In this document: one piece after another, positions 54,301 to 63,500 of the stretch | Layout of the letters: the number at the start of each line of letters is the position of its first letter | Numbering within the stretch: position 1 is the first letter of the stretch | NCBI RefSeq assembly: GCF_037102585.1 | Contig: NW_027043822.1 | Coordinates: forward strand, 248,001-312,000 | DNA from: Saccharomycopsis crataegensis | Taxonomy: Eukaryota > Ascomycota > Saccharomycetes > Ascoideales > Saccharomycopsidaceae | Length of the DNA: 64,000 nt | Reading direction: 5' to 3' | Notes under the pieces: generated by a model | Database searches by the model: none | The model's input: only the letters and a program-made list of their open reading frames with translations | What the model was told of the DNA's origin: nothing | Position numbers and translations under genes: made by a program

Positions 54301-54888
54301 TATTTAGCGGCTATTATGATTTGGTGCCTTGAGACCAATAGAAATTGTTCTAGTGTGCCGTCATTGTTGACGACTTCCAATGACCAACCGGAAAAAACCG
54401 AACAAAAATTGTGTATTAACAGTTTCCCCAACTACGTCGCCGGCCACCGGGTGACAAAAGAGGGTCATGATGCTGATTATTCTCGGTCATTTTTCAATTT
54501 CAACTTGAACGCCAACAAGTATTTCGACATTTATGGCTCTGTGAAACATGAACTCGCATGTGAAGATGCGGTCCTGTACTTTGAAATGGTAATTGATGGA
54601 CCGGGATGTATGGCTGGTTCCAGCAGATCCCCTAGTTGTCAGCAGGATGACGGGACGAAACAACAAGGAAAAAAGGGTGACATTGACCCAGTGATGATTA
54701 AAAGAAAACGAGTTTGTGAGGATAGACAGACTAAAGCTCCAGGGGTGATCTGTTATGTGTTACATCTCTTGAGGAGTTGTAAATGGAGTTACTCGATCGA
54801 CTTGGTGCAGAAGTTAGAATACGTGATAGGAATCCATGCTGACAAGCAATTTCAGAGAAATCGGGCTGGTCAAGAGAGTATTCTTTAG
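51322..54888 (+). CDS. C2H2 zinc-finger transcription factor with fungal-type regulatory domain
   Basis: 1188 residues from the ATG at 51322. Two C2H2 fingers lie at the N-terminus: C22/C25/H38/H42 and C50/C53/H66/H72, the second with an HX5H ending. A Ser/Asn-rich linker with a basic KRAKRLF patch follows. The middle and C-terminal part (about 405-1180) resembles the fungal-specific regulatory domain: FAQTFPIIHRPTFNPNTVDIYLLISMLIIGMAYS, then EKEISDRWHEWIYYETCKRTVFFEF. Two N-terminal fingers plus this domain is the layout of Adr1, Rsf2 and Tda9, regulators of non-fermentable carbon use and stress. I cannot choose between them. A Thr run is encoded by ACT repeats. Confidence 0.88.
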   Translation: MSVDQTTVPVPPVVPKGLLFVCPTCSKRFTRKDYLTRHELNHNDVKPFKCEQCNLSFTRSDLLAKHFRSKAHQRARTKIEGSSATIFNQTPKIITSHNNTLTNPSAKNTTDKITNLTTGATTKNTNKSRAKRLFDQSIHPISSYALFNNDLKSFTDPTSIGSFSPPASLSSSSLKSPSITDESEPQRKKFKRLGIANFLNDQDEKIHAPPPQPSIILPSLSLGATSSMIPGTNIHMNFTNRGDITPNNSQIDVGMNTLQGSSTSTSSTSSSSLTNQNPSGIPDKGINNHHRQYQPVHNAGDNGASRLQNFVFDSNNQQPNHLFPTPHNNNNSVFNAFSQTPDMAGGFIDNLLWLFSDVSPLTDGSINNSIGKSVAANSATNYNTPSMQSMERSNYFDLNPVVYKSPDNSLTESLVINIDNATRTSIINVFATVKEINNIPLSRFDDFLDLYWFNFAQTFPIIHRPTFNPNTVDIYLLISMLIIGMAYSLDKFEYELSITLNKKFRRIIKDVVDETIELPLPIIQSLVLHNFSAKNYGDIKLTQLALIDHGSNILYLKFSGMLDTLTEPAVYQTSACLEKEISDRWHEWIYYETCKRTVFFEFICDTQHVTFSRLKLLSAFDIKLELPCTDEVWYAANPTKFFAEYQKQPQGLSDKLKVEMPMGRGYNAEITKDAENEKNPPHQNITQQNRRFPSKIGHELAEGGNNNKSNSITSTTTTTTTTTIINDIGNTTRPGQDHHASNSAATFTHSINMINKWPSFLWSLKSMMMEYKENQKDYSLNCYSLFSRYIILHGLMRTCWDMRSQGFLDLGVASKEKLNEFFKKLERAFLNWRGYFDFHMRLYDTQSRKKETRATTTTLSINNNSNNNIHDIDGPLLKSQANEINRVFLNNYSPTNGSWANLSFYYTGLFTLYADITAIKKFASECKSFYTKDRNSTYKDMNEMERELNQMHIRQWARSLNGELALVEASKFLTLVFKHEGTVNTFSHVPGTMYLAAIMIWCLETNRNCSSVPSLLTTSNDQPEKTEQKLCINSFPNYVAGHRVTKEGHDADYSRSFFNFNLNANKYFDIYGSVKHELACEDAVLYFEMVIDGPGCMAGSSRSPSCQQDDGTKQQGKKGDIDPVMIKRKRVCEDRQTKAPGVICYVLHLLRSCKWSYSIDLVQKLEYVIGIHADKQFQRNRAGQESIL

Positions 54889-55797
54889 GATATGTGAATT
54901 CTTCTTCTCTGACCGGATGTTATAGATTGAGTTTTATTAGCTTTTTTTTTTTTTTTATAGATCAGATTGATTGAATGAATTGAGTTTCTCAGTGTTATGG
55001 AGGTTAGGTTACATTTTGGTTTTTTTGATTGTTTTTTTTTTTTTTTGTTTTTCATTCTCTTTTGTTTTAGTTTCTTCAGAAAATTTCAATTCAAACTAAA
55101 TTTATCTTATTATTAAGGGTTGGTTTCAATACATTTGTTTTAATCAAAAAAAAAAAAAAAAAAAAAAAGTGATGTCAATTCGGGTGCTCATAACCCAAAA
55201 ATCCACGATTTGGGTGCGCTATTTGAAGTATGTACGATAGATAGATAATACACGGCGGTGGTTCTTGTGTAGTCTGGATGAAAAAATTGGATTATTTTCC
55301 TATTGGATTAATGTTATCAATAGTAATTTCAATTGAAATGAAAAAAGAAGAAAAATGAAAAAAAAGTATAATGATTGGAATGCATCCAAGGAGGCTAATT
55401 GATATGTGGTAATGGTATATGATTGATGTAGATAACATTAACATTAAGATGATTAAGAAAATGAAAAACGGCGTAATTAATGAGAGCGAAAGAAAGAATA
55501 ATCATAGTATAGTAAGCTCAATGATTCGCACATTTCAATTTTTTAAAGCATTGTAGGGAAACACAGGTCCTTTTTTTTTTTTTGAGCTAACGTTGATATT
55601 CGCCAAGTGCTTCCTTCCCTTCTTCTTGTGCGGTTACAATAACATAATTTCTTATCCTACAATAGTTGCGCTTTCGATGCAATATTTTAGATCTGTTAAC
55701 AAAAAAAAAAAAAAACATAATGATCTTTATTCATTTATTGAATACTGTATATAATACAATAAATTGGCCTTTTCTAATACGTTAAAACCATTTCTTC
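54889..55797. other. convergent intergenic region
   Basis: It holds several homopolymers (T14 near 54942, T14 near 55033, A21 at about 55146-55168) and an imperfect GATAGATAGATAATA repeat. No gene seen. Confidence 0.45.
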
Positions 55798-57126
55798 CTA
55801 TTGCCAAAACAACAAATCATTCCCCATGATCCCTTGTACCAAAAAATGTAAATTATGCGTAATCAAATACAACGATCTATACGTGTCTTGGCTTAACTTT
55901 TCTTCTTTCACCATGGCTTGCAATAATATACCTATTCTATGGAGACAGTCCAGTACCTTGACAAAGTCAAGATCGTTAGTTCTCGGGATTTTATCGCCAA
56001 ACTTTTCAGTACGGTCAATCAAATTCTGGATTTTCTTGGTGATGGTCTCATAATCTTTGACGCTGGAAATGAATTTACCATAATGTTTTTTCATTTTCCC
56101 AGAAATTTCTTTGACAAATTTCGCCTGGTGGTTTTGGAACGCCGCTCTAAAATTCACAAAATCGGTTTGTGATTTAAGAAATGAATCCTCAATCTCTTGC
56201 AACTCTTTCCCACCCAATGTATTTTTGAAAAACGGTCTAAGGTCATCGAACAACGACACCCAAATCAACGTGGTCAAATTCGTTATACTCTCGCACATTA
56301 TTACAATCGACGCCGCGATTCGGCAATGATCGATGCTATAACCCAATATATCCTTGTTTTTGAGGAGCGTCAGATCATCCAACTGATAAAGCAACAAAAA
56401 ACACTGCATGCCTTCCACCGCCTCATCGACCACTGGCAGCCCATCGCGGAAGTTCTCTAAAAATTGACAAACAACTTCATTGATATAAATACAGAAAATC
56501 TTATCCATTTGCGAATAAAACGAAAATATATCCAAGAGCCTGATAATGTCGTCGTCAATCCTCACGAAAAATTGATTATCTTTCATTTTCCAATGGGCGT
56601 CCCGCAATAACAACGACAAATCTTTGAAGATCCCAGCTAGTTTGTACCTCGATAACATGCTCACCAAGGTTTCATCGAGCACCGCACAAATGTTTTTACA
56701 AATATTACACATGCTCGGCAATCGTGCCGCCACTTCATTGGCGGTGATGCTATTGAAATTGATCAAACTACTGCCAAAGTATTTCGGAAATACTGTCTCG
56801 ATGAACTTTTTAACTTCAATGAGCTGCCGCACTTGAGGGTCTCTTTGTAACATCTGCGGCTGTTGGACGTGGACATGCCAAATCACCCCGGCACTAATGA
56901 GCCCCATATACCGGACCACCGAATCAATGGCCGCGAAAAGCCCATTGTTCGTGAGAGTATATAAATTATCTAGCCGAGCTACTTCGACGTCCTGATTCAC
57001 GGTCTTGAAAAGCCGGCGATTGTAAGTCACTGACCCATAGAGCGCAGGGTGGTTTTCATTGATGAAGTCGACAAGCTTATCTGAAGTATGTATTATCAAA
57101 ATAGGAGTTGCTGAAAACCGATCCAT
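55798..57126 (-). CDS. unrecognised helical protein, 442 aa
   Basis: Start chosen at the ATG at 57126 (MDRFSATPILIIHTSDKLVDF). The ATG at 57204 would add 26 residues, mostly Lys, Thr and Arg, encoded next to a poly-A tract. Composition is that of a soluble, mainly helical protein without low-complexity regions or membrane spans; heptad-like segments lie in the last third (FQNHQAKFVKEISGKMKKHYGKF, KKIQNLIDRTEKF). Cysteines cluster at SMCNICKNIC (about 168-177), possibly a metal site but with too little context to claim it. I do not recognise the family. It is clearly a real gene by length and codon use. Confidence 0.82.
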   Translation of the reverse strand: MDRFSATPILIIHTSDKLVDFINENHPALYGSVTYNRRLFKTVNQDVEVARLDNLYTLTNNGLFAAIDSVVRYMGLISAGVIWHVHVQQPQMLQRDPQVRQLIEVKKFIETVFPKYFGSSLINFNSITANEVAARLPSMCNICKNICAVLDETLVSMLSRYKLAGIFKDLSLLLRDAHWKMKDNQFFVRIDDDIIRLLDIFSFYSQMDKIFCIYINEVVCQFLENFRDGLPVVDEAVEGMQCFLLLYQLDDLTLLKNKDILGYSIDHCRIAASIVIMCESITNLTTLIWVSLFDDLRPFFKNTLGGKELQEIEDSFLKSQTDFVNFRAAFQNHQAKFVKEISGKMKKHYGKFISSVKDYETITKKIQNLIDRTEKFGDKIPRTNDLDFVKVLDCLHRIGILLQAMVKEEKLSQDTYRSLYLITHNLHFLVQGIMGNDLLFWQ

Positions 57127-57584
57127 GTTCTTTGTTTGTTTTTTGGTGGTAGTGGTCAACGATCGAGGCGGCCTGCAATTGCACCAGGTTTTTTTTTTTT
57201 TCATGTTGTATGCTCGATAGATTATTTATCACCAACTCCCATCTGCCCCTTACCCGACATGGTTGGTATCAGTTGAAACTCGGGACGTTCTCTGCAAATA
57301 CAAATACTAACCTAACTAATATTATGGTAAATATATCAAGCGACAAAAAAAAAAATGGCAATTCGAAAAATACAAACTAGCAATATATTATTTATCTAAA
57401 AAGGTATCAAAAGAAAACAAATGAACATAATAAAAATATTTCTAATCATAAAAACAACGCTTCTTTAAAAAAAAAAAATCAATAGTGTAAATGAACAGAT
57501 ACAAAAAAAATGATAACAAAAATAACAACAAATAAAATTAAAAGAAAAAAAAAAAGATAACAACAGGTAAAATTGCATCCATGA
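57127..57584. other. intergenic
   Basis: Promoter of the unrecognised gene and 3' flank of NUM1. A-rich with several A9-A12 runs. A TACTAAC heptamer on the plus strand near 57305 has no matching exons. Confidence 0.4.
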
Positions 57585-60500
57585 TCATTCAAAATCTAGA
57601 CCATCGAGGTTTCTTTGAATCAAGTATCTCAAAGAATTGTACCAAATGTTGTGACGTAATCTTGAAGGACAGGTAATCTTGACATCTCTATCACTAGAAT
57701 GCACAACAATACTTCTATGATAAAGACCAACTGGTAATGGAGTATTATCTTCAACACTCTCGACCCCAACAATAGCACAAGCACGAACCTTGTCATCAGA
57801 TGGATTTCCGAGCACAGGGTTTTCTTCGGACCAATACAAGGTCAAGGTGTAAGGATGAACCCAGAAGTATCTTTCATGTCTAACTTCAGACATCACACTC
57901 AAAGGACCTAAACGACGGTAATATTTGTACAAGAACTCACCAATAACGGTTTGAGTCACCGCTCCGATAATATTTGGTTCACTGAGAGAAGCCTCGGTGG
58001 CAAGAGATAATCCAGTGACACTTCTTGTGCTGAAATTGGCGGCAGAATGTCTAGTGGAGATGGTAGATCTATGCGTGAGCTGTGAATTTGATTGACGCGC
58101 ATTAATTTGTGGGGAGGATATCTTTCTGGATGGAGGTGGCATCATAGATCTCGCATCATCTCTCTTGGTCTGGCTTCTTCCTAAGAAAGAACGAATGGAC
58201 TTTCTGTTGGTTAATCTATCGGTAGTGGTGGCAGTTGGGGTGATAGTGGTATCTTTATCGTTATTTTCTTCGTCGTTCTCGGTTTCTTGTGACGCAGATT
58301 CTTCAATAGTAGAGGAAACCAAATTATAACCTCTCTTTTGAGCTTCTTCCCTCATTTTCTCAATGCTCACTTTATGGATGGCAGTTGATTCGTTCTTGGA
58401 TAATTTATTGTAGTAGGTCTTTGGAACAACAATAACGTTGTTGGTATCTGGGATCTTAAACATATTAGTGGCAACGTAGAATTTGTCTGGAATAACAAGA
58501 AGGTTGAGTTTTCTGGCATATTTTTCAAGTTGAGGTCTTGAAATATCATCGCTGGAAATCATGGTTCTGTATTTATCACTAGTCACAACAATCATATTCA
58601 ATGCACTGGCTTTCTCCTTAAGGATCTCTTCATCAGACTTGATCACTTCAAAATCTTGAGAAGCATCCACGAAATCTTCAGCACTAGGGGTACGGCTGAC
58701 AGTTTTAGTACGTTTCTCATTAACGGCAGTGGCTTCCTTCAATTTCTCATTGACTTCTGCATATTTCACTTCCCATTCCTTTTGAGACTTCACTAACTCA
58801 TCAAATTGTCCTTGCAATCTTGAGTTTTCGGATTTCAAAGAAGCAATCAAAGCAGTAGAATTCTTACCTTGATCAATGAATTTGGCGTTATCATCTTTCA
58901 AAGAAGCAATAGCCCCAGATAATTCCACATTCTTGGCATCCAATGAAGCCTTCATTTGTTCCAATTCTTTAAATCTGGCACCAAGTTCGTTATTTGAAGC
59001 TTGCAAATTATCATACTCAGCAGCCTTAGAGTTAAAGGCATCATCCCTATTCTTCGCGGATAATTTATTAGCAGCCTCAAGCTCAAGAATCTTTGTAGAA
59101 AGCTGGTCTACTTCCGACGACAAGTCCAAATTCTTGGTGTTCAAATCTCTGTGAGTAGTGTTCAATTTAGAATGATCATCAAAGAGTTTATTGTAGTCCC
59201 CAAACATTTTGTCGTAATCAGCCTGTACCTTGGAGTTTTGAACCTTGAGAGATTCAACTTTGCTTGATAATTCCTTTGTGGAAGCTTTAGATTTTTCCAA
59301 TTCAGATTCATTATTGGACTTCAATTCTTTAATAGAAACCAATTCATCATTCAAGTTCCCGTGGTCTCTAGTAAGCAACTTATGAACGCCTTCTAACGCA
59401 AGCAATTTGGTGGTAATATCCTTCAATTGAGATTTAGTATTTTCGTGATCACCCAATTCTTTGTCCAATGAACCTTGTTTAGTAACGAGGTCTTGTTTTT
59501 CAGTTTCCAAGGCATTATACTTGGAAGATAACTCCTCATTCGTTGATTTCATAGAAGCAAGTTCCTTGTTCAAGTTATCCATATTCTTTGTCAATTCGTC
59601 CTTGGTGGTCTTAATTGTAGAAACCTCTAATGTCAAAGCCTTAATAGTACTATCCAATTCTTCATTTTTCTTCATCAATTCCGCCTTTTCTTCCATCATT
59701 TGGCTCTTGGTATTTTCAATGGCATCTTGATGTTCTTTCTCCGACTCTTCTTGACGTTTTACCAAATCTTTATTGGTAAAAGATAATTGTTCATGGGCAG
59801 CAGTCAACTCAGCAAGTTCCTTGGTCAACAGACTATTGTTTTCATTAACTGTCTTCAATTCTTCCAACTCCTTCACTAATTTAGTCTTGTCACCTGCCAA
59901 TTCTTTCTTTTCTGTCACCAAAGCGGTCTTAGCTTTAACAATATCGTCATATTTGGCTTGTAGTTGAGCCCCGGATTTTTTAGCGTCACTCAATTCTTGT
60001 TCAACGGCAGCATACTTGGTCTTCAATGAGTTCAAAACAGAATCAAGTTCGGAGCGCTTATCATTGACTCTAGTATGTTGGTCATTCAAGCTCTTGTGTT
60101 TATCGGATAGCATCTTATGATCATTGGTCAAAGAACTATGAGCAGTCTTCAAAGCAGCCAATGCAGCAGCTATTTCCGCAGATTTGGTAGCGACAGAAGA
60201 TTTATCGGCCTTGAGGGCTCTGTTGCTTTCTTCAAGTTCCACCACAGATTTGTCCAATCTTTCCTTTTGCTTAGTCAAATCATTAATCTGGACTTGTAAT
60301 TGTTCATTGGTAGCCTTCATAGATTCAATTTGTTTATTTAAGCCGTTATTGCTATCAAGAATGTCAGATTCCTTCACCTTAGAATCAATAATTTCTTTTT
60401 GAAGCTCGGTAATGGAAGCAGCAGCGGCCACCAATTTGGCATCTTTTTCTTTGAAAGATTTTTTCAATTCCTCAATTTCCTTTTGTTTAGCACTCAAGTT

Positions 60501-63500
60501 TTCACTGAATGTAGATTTACACGCCGCTAATTCTTTGCTGATTTCATCAATGGTTGATTGTTTGGATTCACTGGACTCCTTCAATTTGGCAATTTCATCT
60601 TGGAGTAATTCATGCTTTTCAGTGTGAGATTTCTTCAAGTCATTCAATTCCATATCTCTTACCTTAGTAGTATCGGCGTGGGAGCTAGTCAAATCTGCCA
60701 ATTCGGAATTCTTAGCACCAATTTCTTTGGTAAGCTTCAACACCAATGCCTTTCCTTCTTCAACTTCCGCAATTAGCTTAGAGGCTTCAGAAGCATGGTC
60801 TCCCGTCAACTTCTCGATATCATCGGTCTTCTTTGCTAATTCTGCTTCAATCTTAGAATGACTAGTTTTCAATTGGTCGTGCTCCTGCTTCAACAACATT
60901 AATGACTCATCTTTCTCCTTGTGCAATGAGCTCATTTTTTGTGATTCAATATTCAAATCCTTAAGTTTAGCTTCATTGGCATCATGCAATTCAACAAATT
61001 TCAAATGTTCATCATTCTTGGCATTCAATTCAGAGGTCAAATCATTCAATTTCTTTTCAGCTTCAGCTAATTTTGACTTTAATCCACTCAATTCATCCTT
61101 GTTGTTATCAACCAAACCCTTTGAAGTATTGTATGATTCTTGAAGTTTTGTGTTGTCCTTTTTCAACAATTCGTGAGCAGCAGTCAAAGATGCTAACAAT
61201 CCACCAACATTCGCCAATTTACTGGAAGTAGTCGTGTGCTGTTTACTCAAAGTTTCTGATGATTCCTTTAAGGAGGCTAGTTCAGCACCCTTTGACTTGA
61301 TCTCGTGATCTCTTGATTCAAGCTGGAATTTAACCGAGTCAAGTTCCAGTGATAGTTTCTTTATTTCAGATTGGTGAATGTCAATCAAGCCCTGCTTCTC
61401 AGTAACATCGGATTTAGCAGAAGATATTTCCTTCTCCAATAAGGATTTGGCAGCAGTAAGAGCGGCAATTTCCTTAGCAAGAGAATCACGTTCGGATTCA
61501 GTAATTTTGGTCTTTTTCAACAAACTTTCAAGTTCTGTTTCCTTCTCTGCAAGGGCTTTGCTATGAATAGCACCCAAACTAGCAATTTCGGTAATCTTAG
61601 ATTCAATCTCCTCCTTCTTGGATTTGATTTCACCATCCCTGGATTTGATTTCCACATTCTTGGTTTCAATTTCATCATTTTTGGTCTTAAGTTCATCATC
61701 TCTGGTCTTAATCAAAGCAATATTAGACTTAATTTCATCATTCATATTCTTAAGTTCAATATCCTTAGACTTGATTTCAGCAATCTTGGACTCGATTTCC
61801 TCATTCTTAGCCTTAATCTCACCTTCCTTGGATTCAATTTCGACAACCTTTGATTCAATTTCAGCAATCTTTGATTTAATTTCAACATTCTTGGCATCAA
61901 GCTCAGTATCCTTGGATTTGATTTCAGCATTCTTAGATTTAAGTTCCTCAGCCATATTCTTGATTTCACTATCCTTAGACTTGATTTCCATGTTTCTAGA
62001 TTCAATCTCATCAGCCTTCATCTTGATGTCACCATGTTTAGATTTGAGTTCGATATTCTTGGATTCAATTTCGTCGTTCTTGGCCTTGATTTCATCATTC
62101 TTAGACTTAATTTCATTGTTCTTGGATTCAAGTTCTTCATTCTTTTTCTTAAGTTCAATGTCCTTGGACTTGATCTCGGCATCCTTGGCTTCAATTTTAT
62201 CATTCTTAGACTTGATTTGATCATCCCTAGACTTAATATCAGCATTTTTAGATTCAATGTCACCAGACATCACCTTGATCTCATTATCCTTAGACTTGAT
62301 TTCATCGTTCTTGGCATTAAGTTCACCATCCATGGTTTTGATTTCGCTGTCCTTAGATTTGATTTCATTATCCTTAGACTTGAGCTCGTCAATCTTGGAT
62401 TTAACATCAGCCTCAGATGACTTAAGTTTCTTTCCTAATTCACCATTCAAAGTCACTAATGAATCGTATTTACCTTGTAATGACTTCATACCTTTATCAA
62501 TTTGGGATTTGGACTCAATAGCTTCATTATGAACCGACTTCAAAGTAGCATGTTTCTTATCCAAGGAATCTTTATCAGCGGCTAATAACTTATGAGTGAC
62601 TTCCAAAGCGAGTAACTTCTTGGTGATGGACTCCACTGTGTTTCCAGTCTCGGATTTCGATTTCTCTAATTCTTCCATCTTCTTTTCATTCAACTCCTTC
62701 TCCTTGACATAGTGGGCATTCATTTCGTCCAATTCAGAAACTCTGTCATTTAATTTGGTGATATTTTTCTCCAAGTCAGCCTTTTCTCTACTTGCTTCCT
62801 CCATTTCTTCAAGATATTTCGAGTTTTTCACATTCAAATCATCAAATTTAGAAGTTAAGCCCTCATGTTCATCAGTAAGCTTCCCATGTTTAGAAACCAA
62901 GTCTTTATGTTGAGAAGTTAACTCATTATGCTTGGATACCAATTCATCATGCTTGGAGAGTAAGATGGTACGTTGAGAATTCAACTCATCATGTTTGGAA
63001 TTCAAATCGGAATGTTTGGAAACTAATTCATCGTGTTTAGAGGCTAATTTATCATGCTTCGAAGATAATTCACCATGCTTAGAAGTCAATTCATCAAGTT
63101 TAGAAGTCAATTCACGATGTTCAAATGCCAGCTCATCGTGTTTAGAAATCAAGCCATCATTTTGAGAAGTCAAAGCATCGTGTTTCGAAGTCAATTCCTT
63201 ATGTTGAGAACTCAATGCCCCATATTTAGAAATCAAATCACCGTGTTCGGAGGTCAATTTACTGTTCTTAGAGCTCAATTCATCATGGTTAGTGGTCAAC
63301 CCGTCATATTTAGAGTTTAATTCGCCATGCTCAGAAATCAACTTATCATGTTTGGAAACCAAGTCATCATGTTGAGCAGTAAAAGCATCATGTTTAGAGA
63401 TGAATTCCTTATGTTGAGAAGTCAATCCAGTATGCTTAGAAGCCAACTTATCGTGCTCGGAAACTAATTTACCGTGCTCGGAAATCAACTTATCATTTTC

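Noticed and set aside
57295-57330. TACTAAC branch-like heptamer on the plus strand
   Set aside because: No donor, acceptor and coding exons around it that make sense.
61618-62220. Plus-strand frames opposite the NUM1 heptad array
   Set aside because: Mirror of the 21-base repeat on the other strand.
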